From assembly GCA_028718245.1 (NCBI GenBank), contig JAQUME010000003.1, forward strand, positions 1-44,357: DNA of 44,357 nt. The letters are read 5' to 3'. Positions 18,783 to 27,610 of the stretch are shown one piece after another (position 1 is the stretch's first letter; every line of letters starts with the position of its first letter). A model generated the notes under the pieces. The model saw nothing but the letters and a program-made list of their open reading frames with translations, did not search any database and was not told where the DNA came from. Position numbers and translations under genes: made by a program. Source of the DNA: Candidatus Omnitrophota bacterium. Lineage in GTDB: Bacteria; Omnitrophota; Gorgyraeia; Gygaellales; Profunditerraquicolaceae.

Positions 18783-19706
18783 ATGCGTAAATTCACAAAT
18801 TTCCTGATAACTCTATTCGTCGCGCTCTCGTTTTCCGCTTGCGACAAATTGCCCTTTATAGGCCAGGCAGGGTCTGCCAAGCAGGCAGCAGTTAAACCTC
18901 CCGCGGGGGAAACGGTTGTCGCCATGGTGGGAAATTTTTATATCACCGGTTCTGACCTGAACAAAGAGGTAGATAATTTTAATTCCCTGGCCTCGGCGCA
19001 AAAGCTGGACAAGAATAAGATCGATACCAGGGATAAAAAGGTCAAGTATCTAAGGGATGAGCTTGTGCGTAAATACATCCTCTATCAGGAGGCGCTGGAC
19101 AGGGGTTTGGATAAGAAGCCCGAGATCGTAAAGGAGCTCGACGCCGTCAAAATGAACCTGTTGATCGCCGAGTTATTGCGTAAGGAGATCGAGAAGATAG
19201 ACGTGAGCAGCAAGGAGATCGAGGATTTTTATAACCAGAATAAAGAGCTGCTTAAGGAGCCGGAACAGAGGAAGATTTTGGAGATCATGACTCCTACCGA
19301 GGATGAAGCCAAGCAGGTTTATATAGAACTGCTCAGAGGAGGGGATTTTGCATCTCTGGCCAGACAGTATTCAAAAGCCAAGACCGCTTCAGCCGGCGGG
19401 GAGGTAGGGCTTATGGCTTACGAGGCAAATCCCGCGAACCGGATGAGGCCCGAGAAATTCTACGAAACGGCTTTCTCCCCGTCGCTGGAGGCAGGCGGCA
19501 CCAGCAGCATATTCAAGACCCCGGATGGGTTTTATATCATAAAAGTCGACAGCATAAAGAAATCCGAGCCTAAATCCCTCACCGAGCTGTGGGATAATAT
19601 AAAATCCTGGCTGTTATTTGAAAAGCAGCAGAAGGCCATTGTTGAACTGGCCAATAAATTGTCAGGGGAGACCAAGATAGCGATCTACGAAGAAAAGGTG
19701 CAATAA
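18783..19706 (+). CDS. Parvulin-type peptidyl-prolyl isomerase (SurA/PrsA-like), predicted lipoprotein
   Basis: Lipobox-like LSFSAC; SurA_N-like region; EPEQRKILEIMTPTEDEAKQVYIELLRGGDFASLARQYS. Confidence 0.85.
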   Translation: MRKFTNFLITLFVALSFSACDKLPFIGQAGSAKQAAVKPPAGETVVAMVGNFYITGSDLNKEVDNFNSLASAQKLDKNKIDTRDKKVKYLRDELVRKYILYQEALDRGLDKKPEIVKELDAVKMNLLIAELLRKEIEKIDVSSKEIEDFYNQNKELLKEPEQRKILEIMTPTEDEAKQVYIELLRGGDFASLARQYSKAKTASAGGEVGLMAYEANPANRMRPEKFYETAFSPSLEAGGTSSIFKTPDGFYIIKVDSIKKSEPKSLTELWDNIKSWLLFEKQQKAIVELANKLSGETKIAIYEEKVQ

Positions 19707-19709
19707 GTT

Positions 19710-20585
19710 ATGCAAATACAGGCGATTAAGAAATATTTACCGCTGATCATCGGCGGGATCTGCGGATTGATCGCGGTTGTCCTGATCAATAATTATGTCA
19801 AGCAGCAGACCGAAGAGGCCAAGAAGATAGTCGCGCAGAGCCAGAAAAATCTGGTCACTGTGGTAGTGGCTAAGCAGGATATCCCTGCCGGCGCCGCCAT
19901 AAAAGGGACCATGGTTGGCGAGATAACCCTTAACAGAAATATGGTGCAGCCGCGCGCGGCAGTATCCATAGACAGGGTGATGGGTAAGATCGCCATTGCC
20001 CCCATAGCCAAAGGTGAGCAGGTGCTTTTGAATAAGGTTACCGTTTCCGAAGAGACCGGTTCTTTAGCGATGAAAGTTCCCGCCGGCAAAAGGGCGGTAA
20101 CGGTTTCCGTGGACAATATCTCTTCGGTCGGAGGGATGCTCAGGCCCGGGGATCATGTTGATATCGTGGGAATGGTGCCGATACCGGTAACGAATGCCGA
20201 AGGCAAACAGGTAAATCAGCTGACCACCATGCCTTTATTCCAGGATGTCCTGGTTCTGGCAGTCGGCCAGGAATTTATGAGCGTTCCAAGCGTAAAGAAA
20301 GAGGAAAAATCCGCGGCATCATCTCCGGTTATAACCTTTGCCTTGTCTCCCCAGGAGGCAAACCTGATCGTTTTCGTGCAGGAGCAGGGCAAGATCCGGC
20401 TGGTATTGCGCTCTCCCGGGGACACCCAGGTGCAGCAGGTAGCCCCGGCGAGCTGGGACACATTGTTCAGGACCGTGATGCCGCAGGCTTTCCCGCAGGA
20501 AAAGGCAGTAGCAGCCCCGGCTAAGCCTAAAAAGACCGTCGAGATTTTCCGCGGGTTAAATAAGGAAGTAAAAACCCTTGAATAA
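19710..20585 (+). CDS. cpaB: Flp pilus assembly protein CpaB/RcpC (SAF domain)
   Basis: VVVAKQDIPAGAAIKGTMVGEITL, PAGKRAVTVSVDNISSVGGMLRPGDHVDIVG. Confidence 0.9.
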   Translation: MQIQAIKKYLPLIIGGICGLIAVVLINNYVKQQTEEAKKIVAQSQKNLVTVVVAKQDIPAGAAIKGTMVGEITLNRNMVQPRAAVSIDRVMGKIAIAPIAKGEQVLLNKVTVSEETGSLAMKVPAGKRAVTVSVDNISSVGGMLRPGDHVDIVGMVPIPVTNAEGKQVNQLTTMPLFQDVLVLAVGQEFMSVPSVKKEEKSAASSPVITFALSPQEANLIVFVQEQGKIRLVLRSPGDTQVQQVAPASWDTLFRTVMPQAFPQEKAVAAPAKPKKTVEIFRGLNKEVKTLE

Positions 20586-20593
20586 ACTTAAGG

Positions 20594-22201
20594 ATGATCA
20601 TGCATAAGAAAATAAAAGTTTTTATCGGCGCAGGTTTGTTTTTAGCCACCGCATTGGCGGGGACCGGTTCCATATCGGCGCAGGATCTGGGGCAGGAAAC
20701 ATTAAAATTAATTGTGGGTGAAACAAAGATAATCCCCGTGCAAGGCCCCACCCGGGTAATTATCGGCAATCCCCAGGTAGCTGATATTGCCGGCGTCACC
20801 GAATCGGAGATCACCCTTTCGGCAAAGGGCGCGGGCCGGACCTCGCTGGTATATTGGGATGTTTTTGGAGAGCAGTCCGAAAACATAAAGGTTATAAAAG
20901 AAGACATGACTCTGCTTAAACAGAGGGTAGATAACTTATTAAGCCAGCTGGATCTAGGAGAGGTTTATACCAAGGCAGAGGAGGATGAAGGGAAGGTTGT
21001 TATTTGGGGCAGGGTAAAAACCGCCAAAGATAAAGAAAGGATCGCCCTGACCTTGGCTGATTTTAAGGATAAAATATCCGATCTCGTAGAGGTCAAGGAG
21101 GATGAAACAATAATCGAGATCGATGTGCAGATACTGGAGCTTAATAAGGATGCCACAAAGACCCTGGGTTTTAGCTGGCCGGGTTCGATGAATTTGACCG
21201 AGGTGGGCTCTGCCGCTCTGGCAGCCGGAGGGACAACCTGGGGGAAATTATTCAATGTCGCCAATATAAGCCGCGCGGCTTTTACTTTAAAGCTGGATGC
21301 TTTAATACAGGAAGGCAAGGCGCGCGTCCTCTCCCGGCCGCGGCTCTCCTGCCAAAGCAATAAAGAGGCGGAGCTGCTTGTGGGAGGGGAAAAGCCCGTT
21401 TTTACCACATCCGTGTCAACGGGAGGAACTTCTTCCACAAATGTGGAGTATAAAGAATTCGGCATTAAATTAAAGATAAAACCGACTGTAACCGAAGATG
21501 ACCGCATAAAGCTGAATTTGTATGTTGAGGTCAGTGATGTTGGTGAAGCGGAAATCCTCGGTTCGGTAACCAATACCACTGCCAGGGCGTATCCTTTGAC
21601 TAAACGTTCTGTCTCCAGCGAGCTCTATCTGAATAACAGCCAAACCATGGCGATAGGCGGCTTGATCAAACAAAAAACAGAGGAGGATCTGCGTAAGTTC
21701 CCCTGGCTGGCGGATATACCGGTCTTAGGCATGTTCTTCAGGCAAAGAATCATTAAAGAAGGTAAGGGCACAGGATCAAGGGATGATACGGAATTATTCG
21801 TTACCCTTACTCCTACCATAGTTGCCCGGGAGATGCCTAAACTCAGAAAATCTTCTTCCTCCGCAGCCCCTGTAGAAGCAGAGGTTTCTTTTATTGAACC
21901 GGAATTACCGGAGAGCCTGGAAAATTATGTCCGGGTGGTCCAGGCAAAGATACTCAAAGCGGCTTATTATCCCCAGCAAGCCAAGAACGCCGGTTGGGAA
22001 GGCAACGTGAGGCTTAACCTCAACATTACCGCAAATGGGGGTTTAAAAGGCATAAAATTAGTGCAATCTTCGGGCTATAAGGTTCTGGATGACGCGGCTT
22101 ACGCAATAGCCGAGAAGCAGGCGCCCTATCCTCCTTTTCCTCCCCAGGTAGATTCCCAGGAGCTTTGGGTTGACGTTCCGATATCCTATAAAAGCAATTA
22201 A
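20594..22201 (+). CDS. cpaC: CpaC/RcpA-type secretin with C-terminal TonB-like domain
   Basis: LKLIVGETKIIPVQGPTRVIIGNPQVADIAGV; secretin core ARVLSRPRLSCQSNKEAELLVGGEKPV...FPWLADIPVLGMFF; C-term LKAAYYPQQAKNAGWEGNVRLNLNITANGGLKGIKLVQSSGYKVLDDAAYAIAEKQAPYPPFP. Confidence 0.88.
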   Translation: MIMHKKIKVFIGAGLFLATALAGTGSISAQDLGQETLKLIVGETKIIPVQGPTRVIIGNPQVADIAGVTESEITLSAKGAGRTSLVYWDVFGEQSENIKVIKEDMTLLKQRVDNLLSQLDLGEVYTKAEEDEGKVVIWGRVKTAKDKERIALTLADFKDKISDLVEVKEDETIIEIDVQILELNKDATKTLGFSWPGSMNLTEVGSAALAAGGTTWGKLFNVANISRAAFTLKLDALIQEGKARVLSRPRLSCQSNKEAELLVGGEKPVFTTSVSTGGTSSTNVEYKEFGIKLKIKPTVTEDDRIKLNLYVEVSDVGEAEILGSVTNTTARAYPLTKRSVSSELYLNNSQTMAIGGLIKQKTEEDLRKFPWLADIPVLGMFFRQRIIKEGKGTGSRDDTELFVTLTPTIVAREMPKLRKSSSSAAPVEAEVSFIEPELPESLENYVRVVQAKILKAAYYPQQAKNAGWEGNVRLNLNITANGGLKGIKLVQSSGYKVLDDAAYAIAEKQAPYPPFPPQVDSQELWVDVPISYKSN

Positions 22202-22210
22202 CCGTTTCCC

Positions 22211-24373
22211 ATGTCGAAAACAATAGTCATCTTCAGCACAAAGGGCGGCGTAGGCAAGACCTTGGTGGCGACGAACCTGGCCGTCAGCCTTGGGTTTTAC
22301 CTGCGTAAAAAAGTCGCGCTTATTGACCTGGATCTGCAGGGCGCAGGAGACATGCCCCGCTGGCTTGATATCAAAGCGGATAAGTCGATGCTGGATCTGG
22401 CGGAAGCCCTGAAAAAAAATCCCGCCAAATCTTCTGTGACAGAAGACCTTTTGCATGTAGAAAAATACAGTATTGATTTCCTTCCCGCGGTCTTAAAACC
22501 CAACCAGATATTCCGCGTTGACTCTGAAAAGATCAAAACCGTCCTGGATGCCCTGGAAAAAGAATACGATTATGTAATTATAGACGCCGGGCGGGCCTTT
22601 ACCGAGAGCCTGTTCTCCGTGTTTAACCATGCCAACTTGATACTACTTGTGGTGACCCCGGATATATTATCTGTTTACCAGACAAAGTGGTCCCTGGATG
22701 TCCTGCAGTCCCTGTATATTCCTTTAGGGATGATCAAGATAGTTTTAAACCGCGCCCAGAGCTTAGGGGGAGTTAGCTGGCAGGAGGTGCGCGCGGCTAT
22801 ACCCTGCGACATAATCAGCCGCATTCCGTCGGAGGGCAAGGCAGCCGGATTAGCGTTGAACAGAAGGGTCCCGCTTGTCGTAGACTGCCTTAATTGCAAG
22901 GCCAGCCAGACGATCAGGAAGCTTTCCACTGACCTCACCGAGGATGAAAGCCTTTTTCTCAAGCATCATGAGATCGCCTTGCCTACCGCAGCCGGAGAGG
23001 GTTTCTTCGCCAAGGAGGGGGATTTCTGGAAGAAATTTAAATTAGGCCGCGATGCCTTTACCCCGGAGGGTGAGGATAAAGAGCCGGATGAGATAATTGA
23101 GCTAAAAAAGCGCATACATCAAAGGCTGATCGAGAAATTAGACCTTAAGCATTTAGAGATAGATATGAATGACCCGGCCAAAGCCCAGGCAATTCGGGAA
23201 AAGACCGAGAGGGTCATTACCAACGCGCTGGCCGAGGAAACCGGGGTATTTCTTTCTTCTCCCGACGTAAGAAAAAGATTGGTTAAAGAGATAACCGATG
23301 AGGCGTTGGGCCTGGGTCCGCTGGAGGATCTGGTCAATGATCCGGATATCTCCGATATAATGGTCAATAACAAGAACCAGATATATATCGAGCGCCACGG
23401 TAAACTGGAGCTGTCGCCCAAGAGGTTCCTTTCCAACGACCAGGTGCGCCAGGTTATCGAGCGCATAATCGCGCCCCTGGGAAGGCGTATCGATGAAAGC
23501 GCGCCAATGGTAGATGCCCGGCTTTCCGACGGCTCACGCGTCAATGCGATCATCCCCCCGCTTTCTTTGACCGGGCCTACGCTGACCATAAGAAAATTCG
23601 GGCGGGAACGGCTGGTCATGGATGACTTATTGCGTTTAAATACCTTAACCAAGCCAATGGCTGATTTCATGCAGGCCTGCATATTATCCAGGAAGAATAT
23701 CATTGTTTCCGGAGGTACGGGTTCAGGAAAAACAACCGTATTGAATGTCCTCTCCATATTCATCCCGGCTTCTGAGCGTATCGTCACTATTGAAGATGCC
23801 GCGGAAATAAAATTGAAGCAGGAGCATTGGGTGCGCCTTGAGTCGCGGCCGCCTAACGTTGAGGGGAAAGGTGCCATCACCTCAAGGGACCTATTCCGCA
23901 ATAGCTTGAGGATGCGTCCGGACAGGATCATAATCGGCGAGTGCCGCGGGGCTGAAACCCTGGATATGCTCCAGGCGATGAATACCGGGCACGACGGTTC
24001 AATGACCACGATTCATGCCAATTCCACCCGCGACGTCATCTCCAGGATGGATTCCATGATCCTTATGTCGGGGGCGGAGCTGCCGGTGCGCGCGATCAGG
24101 GAAATGATCGCCTCGGCGATCAACATCATTATACATACCGCCAGGTTGTCCGACGGCTCAAGAAAGGTAACCCAGATCTCAGAGATGATCGGTATGATTG
24201 ATGAGGAGCATATCGGGTTAAAGGATATTTTTATGTTCAAGCAGTCCGGAATTGACAAGGATGGCAAAGTCCTCGGTGAATTTAAGCCTACCGGTTATAT
24301 CCCCTCTTTCATGGAGATACTTAAGGTTCAGGGCATTTTGATCTCCAACGATATTTTTAACCCCGCTTTATGA
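22211..24373 (+). CDS. Fusion of CpaE/MinD-like ParA ATPase and CpaF/TadA secretion ATPase
   Basis: IVIFSTKGGVGKTLVATNLA, DLDLQGAGD; then ITDEALGLGPLEDLVNDPDISDIMVN, GGTGSGKTTVLNVLS, RMRPDRIIIGECRGAETLDMLQAMNTGHDGSMTTIHANS, one uninterrupted 720-aa ORF. Confidence 0.92.
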   Translation: MSKTIVIFSTKGGVGKTLVATNLAVSLGFYLRKKVALIDLDLQGAGDMPRWLDIKADKSMLDLAEALKKNPAKSSVTEDLLHVEKYSIDFLPAVLKPNQIFRVDSEKIKTVLDALEKEYDYVIIDAGRAFTESLFSVFNHANLILLVVTPDILSVYQTKWSLDVLQSLYIPLGMIKIVLNRAQSLGGVSWQEVRAAIPCDIISRIPSEGKAAGLALNRRVPLVVDCLNCKASQTIRKLSTDLTEDESLFLKHHEIALPTAAGEGFFAKEGDFWKKFKLGRDAFTPEGEDKEPDEIIELKKRIHQRLIEKLDLKHLEIDMNDPAKAQAIREKTERVITNALAEETGVFLSSPDVRKRLVKEITDEALGLGPLEDLVNDPDISDIMVNNKNQIYIERHGKLELSPKRFLSNDQVRQVIERIIAPLGRRIDESAPMVDARLSDGSRVNAIIPPLSLTGPTLTIRKFGRERLVMDDLLRLNTLTKPMADFMQACILSRKNIIVSGGTGSGKTTVLNVLSIFIPASERIVTIEDAAEIKLKQEHWVRLESRPPNVEGKGAITSRDLFRNSLRMRPDRIIIGECRGAETLDMLQAMNTGHDGSMTTIHANSTRDVISRMDSMILMSGAELPVRAIREMIASAINIIIHTARLSDGSRKVTQISEMIGMIDEEHIGLKDIFMFKQSGIDKDGKVLGEFKPTGYIPSFMEILKVQGILISNDIFNPAL

Positions 24374-24738
24374 AGGTAGTCAACAAAACCCGCCAGACAA
24401 TCCTGGCTGAAAATGCGGCTATTGCCAAAACTCCCTTAAAAAGGATGATCGGCCTGTTAAACCGTAAGACTTTTGAGCCGGGTGAAGCCTTGATAATCAG
24501 GCCCTGTAATTCTATCCACACCTGTTTTATGCGCTTCCCCATAGACGTGGCCTTTGTTGATCCCAATAACCGGGTTACAAAAATGATCCACAATATGCGG
24601 CCGTTTAGAATAAGCGGCATCTATCTGAACGCGCTATTTTGCATCGAACTACCCGCAGGAACCCTGGAAAAAACCTCCACCCATTCAGGCGATCTAATAG
24701 AAGGGACGTCCTTGAATCCAAAGCAGGGACGTTTCTGA
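24370..24738 (+). CDS. DUF192-family protein whose C-terminus is supplied by the adjacent repeat element
   Basis: LIIRPCNSIHTCFMRFPIDVAFVD...ISGIYLNALFCIELPAGTLEKTSTHSGDLIE; final GTSLNPKQGRF is encoded in the inverted repeat. Confidence 0.8.
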   Translation: MKVVNKTRQTILAENAAIAKTPLKRMIGLLNRKTFEPGEALIIRPCNSIHTCFMRFPIDVAFVDPNNRVTKMIHNMRPFRISGIYLNALFCIELPAGTLEKTSTHSGDLIEGTSLNPKQGRF

Positions 24739-24768
24739 AGCTAATCGGAAGGGTGTCCCCCTTAGCTT
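24690..24768 (+). repeat. Left inverted repeat of RAYT element
   Basis: atctaatagaagggacgtccttgaatccaaagcagggacgtttctgaagctaatcggaagggtgtccccctta. Confidence 0.85.
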
Positions 24769-25244
24769 AAATCGGGGATATCTAATAAACTGTTTTCAAT
24801 ATAACCCATTCTTTCCTTCCAGCTATTCCAGGGATAATCAAAAGGAGATTTATTCATTTTCGCTCTTATTGGATTCATCTCTACATATTCTATGCAATCC
24901 AGCAGGTATTTATTTTTCTGTATGAGCATACTTTTATATCTTCCCTGCCAAAGATGACCAACTTTGTTGTATTTTTTATTGAACCACATTGTATAAGTTT
25001 GGTTTAAGCCCTGCATAATCTTCCCCAACTTAACTGGTCTCCCAAGAGTTACTATTAAATGGACATGGTTGGGCATTAGGCAATACCCGTAAAGCTTAAA
25101 GCCGTATTTTCTTTTATAATGCTTTATTAATTTAAAATATTTAACAAAATCCTCATTTTCGATAAATGTGGTTTGTTTTTGGTTCCCCCGTGTCATTATA
25201 TGGTAGCACGCATTTTCTAGAGTTAGTCTTGCTGCTCTTGCCAT
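24762..25244 (-). CDS. REP-associated tyrosine transposase-like protein (Y1_Tnp, IS200-like)
   Basis: RLTLENACYHIMTRGNQKQTTF, YCLMPNHVHLIV HUH motif, HLWQGRYKS, YVEMNPIRAKM. Confidence 0.92.
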   Translation of the reverse strand: MARAARLTLENACYHIMTRGNQKQTTFIENEDFVKYFKLIKHYKRKYGFKLYGYCLMPNHVHLIVTLGRPVKLGKIMQGLNQTYTMWFNKKYNKVGHLWQGRYKSMLIQKNKYLLDCIEYVEMNPIRAKMNKSPFDYPWNSWKERMGYIENSLLDIPDLS

Positions 25245-25433
25245 ATCTTATCACCCCCAATCTAAGAGCAATAGACGCAAGAGGAGTTTAAATCTAACAA
25301 GGTCTATTCAACAGGCGTATCTTGAGCATAATTACTAAGCTACCTGTGATATTTAAAAACTGCTTGTTTTTATCAGATTGGACAATAAATAAAGATTATT
25401 CCTTGAGATAACAAAGTAAACGTAGTAAAACAT

Positions 25434-25513
25434 TAAGGGGGGGGACATCCTTCCGATTAGCTTCAGAAACGTCCCTGCTTTGGATTCGAGAACGTCCCTA
25501 TTTATTAGATAAC
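25434..25513 (-). repeat. Right inverted repeat of RAYT element
   Basis: Reverse complement reads atctaataaatagggacgttctcgaatccaaagcagggacgtttctgaagctaatcggaaggatgtcccccc. Confidence 0.85.
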
Positions 25514-25531
25514 TGTCCAAACTGATTGATA

Positions 25532-25560
25532 TTGACATTGGTTTAATCTTGTAGTATACT
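25532..25560 (+). promoter_or_regulatory. Consensus sigma70-type promoter upstream of transposase-like gene
   Basis: TTGACA - 17 bp - TATACT; flanked by TGTCCAAACTG (25514) and TGTCCAATCTG (25577). Confidence 0.7.
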
Positions 25561-25595
25561 TTAATTGGCCCAAGAATGTCCAATCTGGAGGAAGC

Positions 25596-27257
25596 ATGGG
25601 AGTAATACATAAGTTAAGACCGGAAATAAAACAATCTATAATAGATGAAAAAAAAGCCAATCCTGCGATCAGTTGCCGGAGCTTGAGCTATTTGATCCTG
25701 CAAAGATTTAATATAGAGGTCTCCAAATCAAGTATTAATTCAGTATTCAAAGAAGCTGGCTTGAGCATGGCCGCGGCCAGGGTCCCTAAGAAAGAGATTA
25801 TAAAACCAGAGCCGGTTAAACCGGAAATCCCCATACCGGAGGCAGTCAAAGCGCCTGAGCCTTTGCCGTCGGAGAAGGCGCCTGAAAAACCGCCGGTGGA
25901 ATCGCCAAAGCTCCAGCCAGGGCCCCGCACCGACGAGCTCCCGCTACCGCCGGAGATGCCCTGTACAGGGGCAATTTTTCTGAAAGCTGCCGATTTTCTG
26001 CTCGGAGGAAGCCGGCGTGTCGCCGAATTGATCAAGAACAGCCTTAATATTGATAATGAGCAAATATGGTCCAAAACCGAGGCTCTGATCTATCTCCCGC
26101 TTTTTCAAGCACCCCAAGAAAGCCGGATAGGCGCATTACAAGCATTGGTCGGCAGAGGCATTCCTTCCGAAGATATAATCTCCTATCATAATGAATTACA
26201 ATCGGTTACGACATTAGGCAACGGTATTTCCCAGATCATCGGGGATGTATCTAAAGAGGCCCGCTGCATAAAAGTTGATTTCTCAACTAAAGACAGCTTG
26301 TATATTGATGGCCAGATGTATAGTGTCTGGTCTACCCCCCATACGCCGTATGATTTCTCCACAACTATATATAACGCAAATAGTTACATAAACAGGTACT
26401 TCAATAATGATTCGCCTTTGATCTTATTTACTGCGCCTGGTTATAACGCGCCCACCAAGGAGTTTTTCGGCTTTATCTCGGGGTTAGAATCACAAACCAA
26501 GAATATCACCGGCCTGAAGATCTACGGGAACAAATATGAGGAACTGGATTCGATCACCTTAGAGGGGGTCAAAAAGCGTTTTTTTGTTTTCGCGATGTGG
26601 CCCTGGCAGTTTGTAAATTATCGCAAGGTAGTAAAAATCGGGGAATTCAAACCGTTCTATTTCGAACCGTTGGAATTAAATCTCTATCTGGCGGATATAG
26701 AGATTGAATTAATGCAACCTGATGCTAAACAAAGACTTACGCTGAAAGGCTGCGCTTTGAAAACCCTGCTTTCGGAGAAGACCCGGGTGGTTATCTTAAG
26801 TAATCTTAGCCTTGAAGCGGCCCAGCCTGAGAACCTGGCAAATATTTACCTGAACCGCTGGCCCAATTTAGGGGAAACATTCCAGGATTACAGCCGCAAG
26901 ATCGAGCTCTTCACTTACATGGGCTCATCCCAGCGCTTTTTCTCATTGGAGAACCTAAAAACCGACCAAGCTCCCCTCGGAACCAAAACTATATTAACCG
27001 ATTACTTAAGGGTTTTGGACCTCTATGTGCGCTGGCATTTCCTGCCTGAAGGTTTTAAAGAAAAAGATTTCCCGACGATAAAAGAGCAGTTTTACGGCCT
27101 TAATGCCGTTGTCAAGAGGGGGAATGGCCGCACTATGGTGAAGTTCAGCCCTCCCCAGGGATATCTATTCCAGAAGGAACTGGAATATGCCTGCCGCAGG
27201 ATAAACGAGCAGGAAATCATGTTCGCGGACAACACCCGCCTTTGGTGCCTGCCTTAG
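25596..27257 (+). CDS. Transposase-like protein: N-terminal HTH, Pro-rich linker, putative DDE/RNase-H-like C-terminal region
   Basis: HTH-like ISCRSLSYLILQRFNIEVSKSSINSVFKEAG; linker PEPVKPEIPIPEAVKAPEPLPSEKAPEKPP; IYLNRWPNLGETFQDYSRKIEL resembles IS4/IS1634-type C-terminal motif. Confidence 0.5.
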   Translation: MGVIHKLRPEIKQSIIDEKKANPAISCRSLSYLILQRFNIEVSKSSINSVFKEAGLSMAAARVPKKEIIKPEPVKPEIPIPEAVKAPEPLPSEKAPEKPPVESPKLQPGPRTDELPLPPEMPCTGAIFLKAADFLLGGSRRVAELIKNSLNIDNEQIWSKTEALIYLPLFQAPQESRIGALQALVGRGIPSEDIISYHNELQSVTTLGNGISQIIGDVSKEARCIKVDFSTKDSLYIDGQMYSVWSTPHTPYDFSTTIYNANSYINRYFNNDSPLILFTAPGYNAPTKEFFGFISGLESQTKNITGLKIYGNKYEELDSITLEGVKKRFFVFAMWPWQFVNYRKVVKIGEFKPFYFEPLELNLYLADIEIELMQPDAKQRLTLKGCALKTLLSEKTRVVILSNLSLEAAQPENLANIYLNRWPNLGETFQDYSRKIELFTYMGSSQRFFSLENLKTDQAPLGTKTILTDYLRVLDLYVRWHFLPEGFKEKDFPTIKEQFYGLNAVVKRGNGRTMVKFSPPQGYLFQKELEYACRRINEQEIMFADNTRLWCLP

Positions 27258-27288
27258 AAAACGCTTTCCCGAAGGCGCTTAAGTATTA

Positions 27289-27317
27289 TTGACATATCTA
27301 ATAATAGGTGTTATATT
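27289..27317 (+). promoter_or_regulatory. Consensus promoter of pilin array leader
   Basis: TTGACA - 17 bp - TATATT. Confidence 0.7.
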
Positions 27318-27332
27318 TAAGATGCGTTTAAA

Positions 27333-27463
27333 GGCGGCAGCGAAAAGCAATTCCGCTATGGAGGTAGCCGGATGCGCAAAGCCACGGGACGATGTTCGCC
27401 ACAATTTATGTTTCTTAATTTTCACGCTCAGGGTCAGGCGGGAACATTATCCGGGTTAGCTAA
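27333..27463 (+). ncRNA. GEMM/c-di-GMP-I-like riboswitch candidate (divergent)
   Basis: GCGAAAAGCAA..., hairpin TCCGCTA/TAGCcGGA, then gCGCAAAGCCACGGGaC, the hallmark GEMM segment; lies between promoter and terminator upstream of pilins. Confidence 0.55.
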
Positions 27464-27464
27464 A

Positions 27465-27507
27465 GCCGAAGAGTCTTTTAATGGACGTTAAGACTTCGGT
27501 TTTTTTG
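27465..27507 (+). terminator. Intrinsic terminator at the end of the leader (expression platform candidate)
   Basis: CCGAAGagTCTT...AAGACTTCGG followed by TTTTTTT. Confidence 0.8.
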
Positions 27508-27610
27508 TTTTTAGGCCGTTAAATAGTTTTAGAAAGTATTTATCAACTAGGCACACCGCGCTTATCGGATTTGCGCGGGTGTTGTCCTTACGGACAAGGA
27601 GGTGAGAAAA

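Larger units (their letters stand above)
24690..25513 (-). mobile_element. RAYT/Y1 (HUH) transposase element with long imperfect inverted repeats
   Basis: Transposase ORF bounded by near-identical inverted repeats (24690-24768 and 25434-25513). Confidence 0.75.

Noticed and set aside
23119-24009. 296-aa minus-strand ORF opposite cpaE-cpaF
   Set aside because: Antisense to the CpaF ATPase core; Ser/Arg-rich shadow ORF without domain signal.
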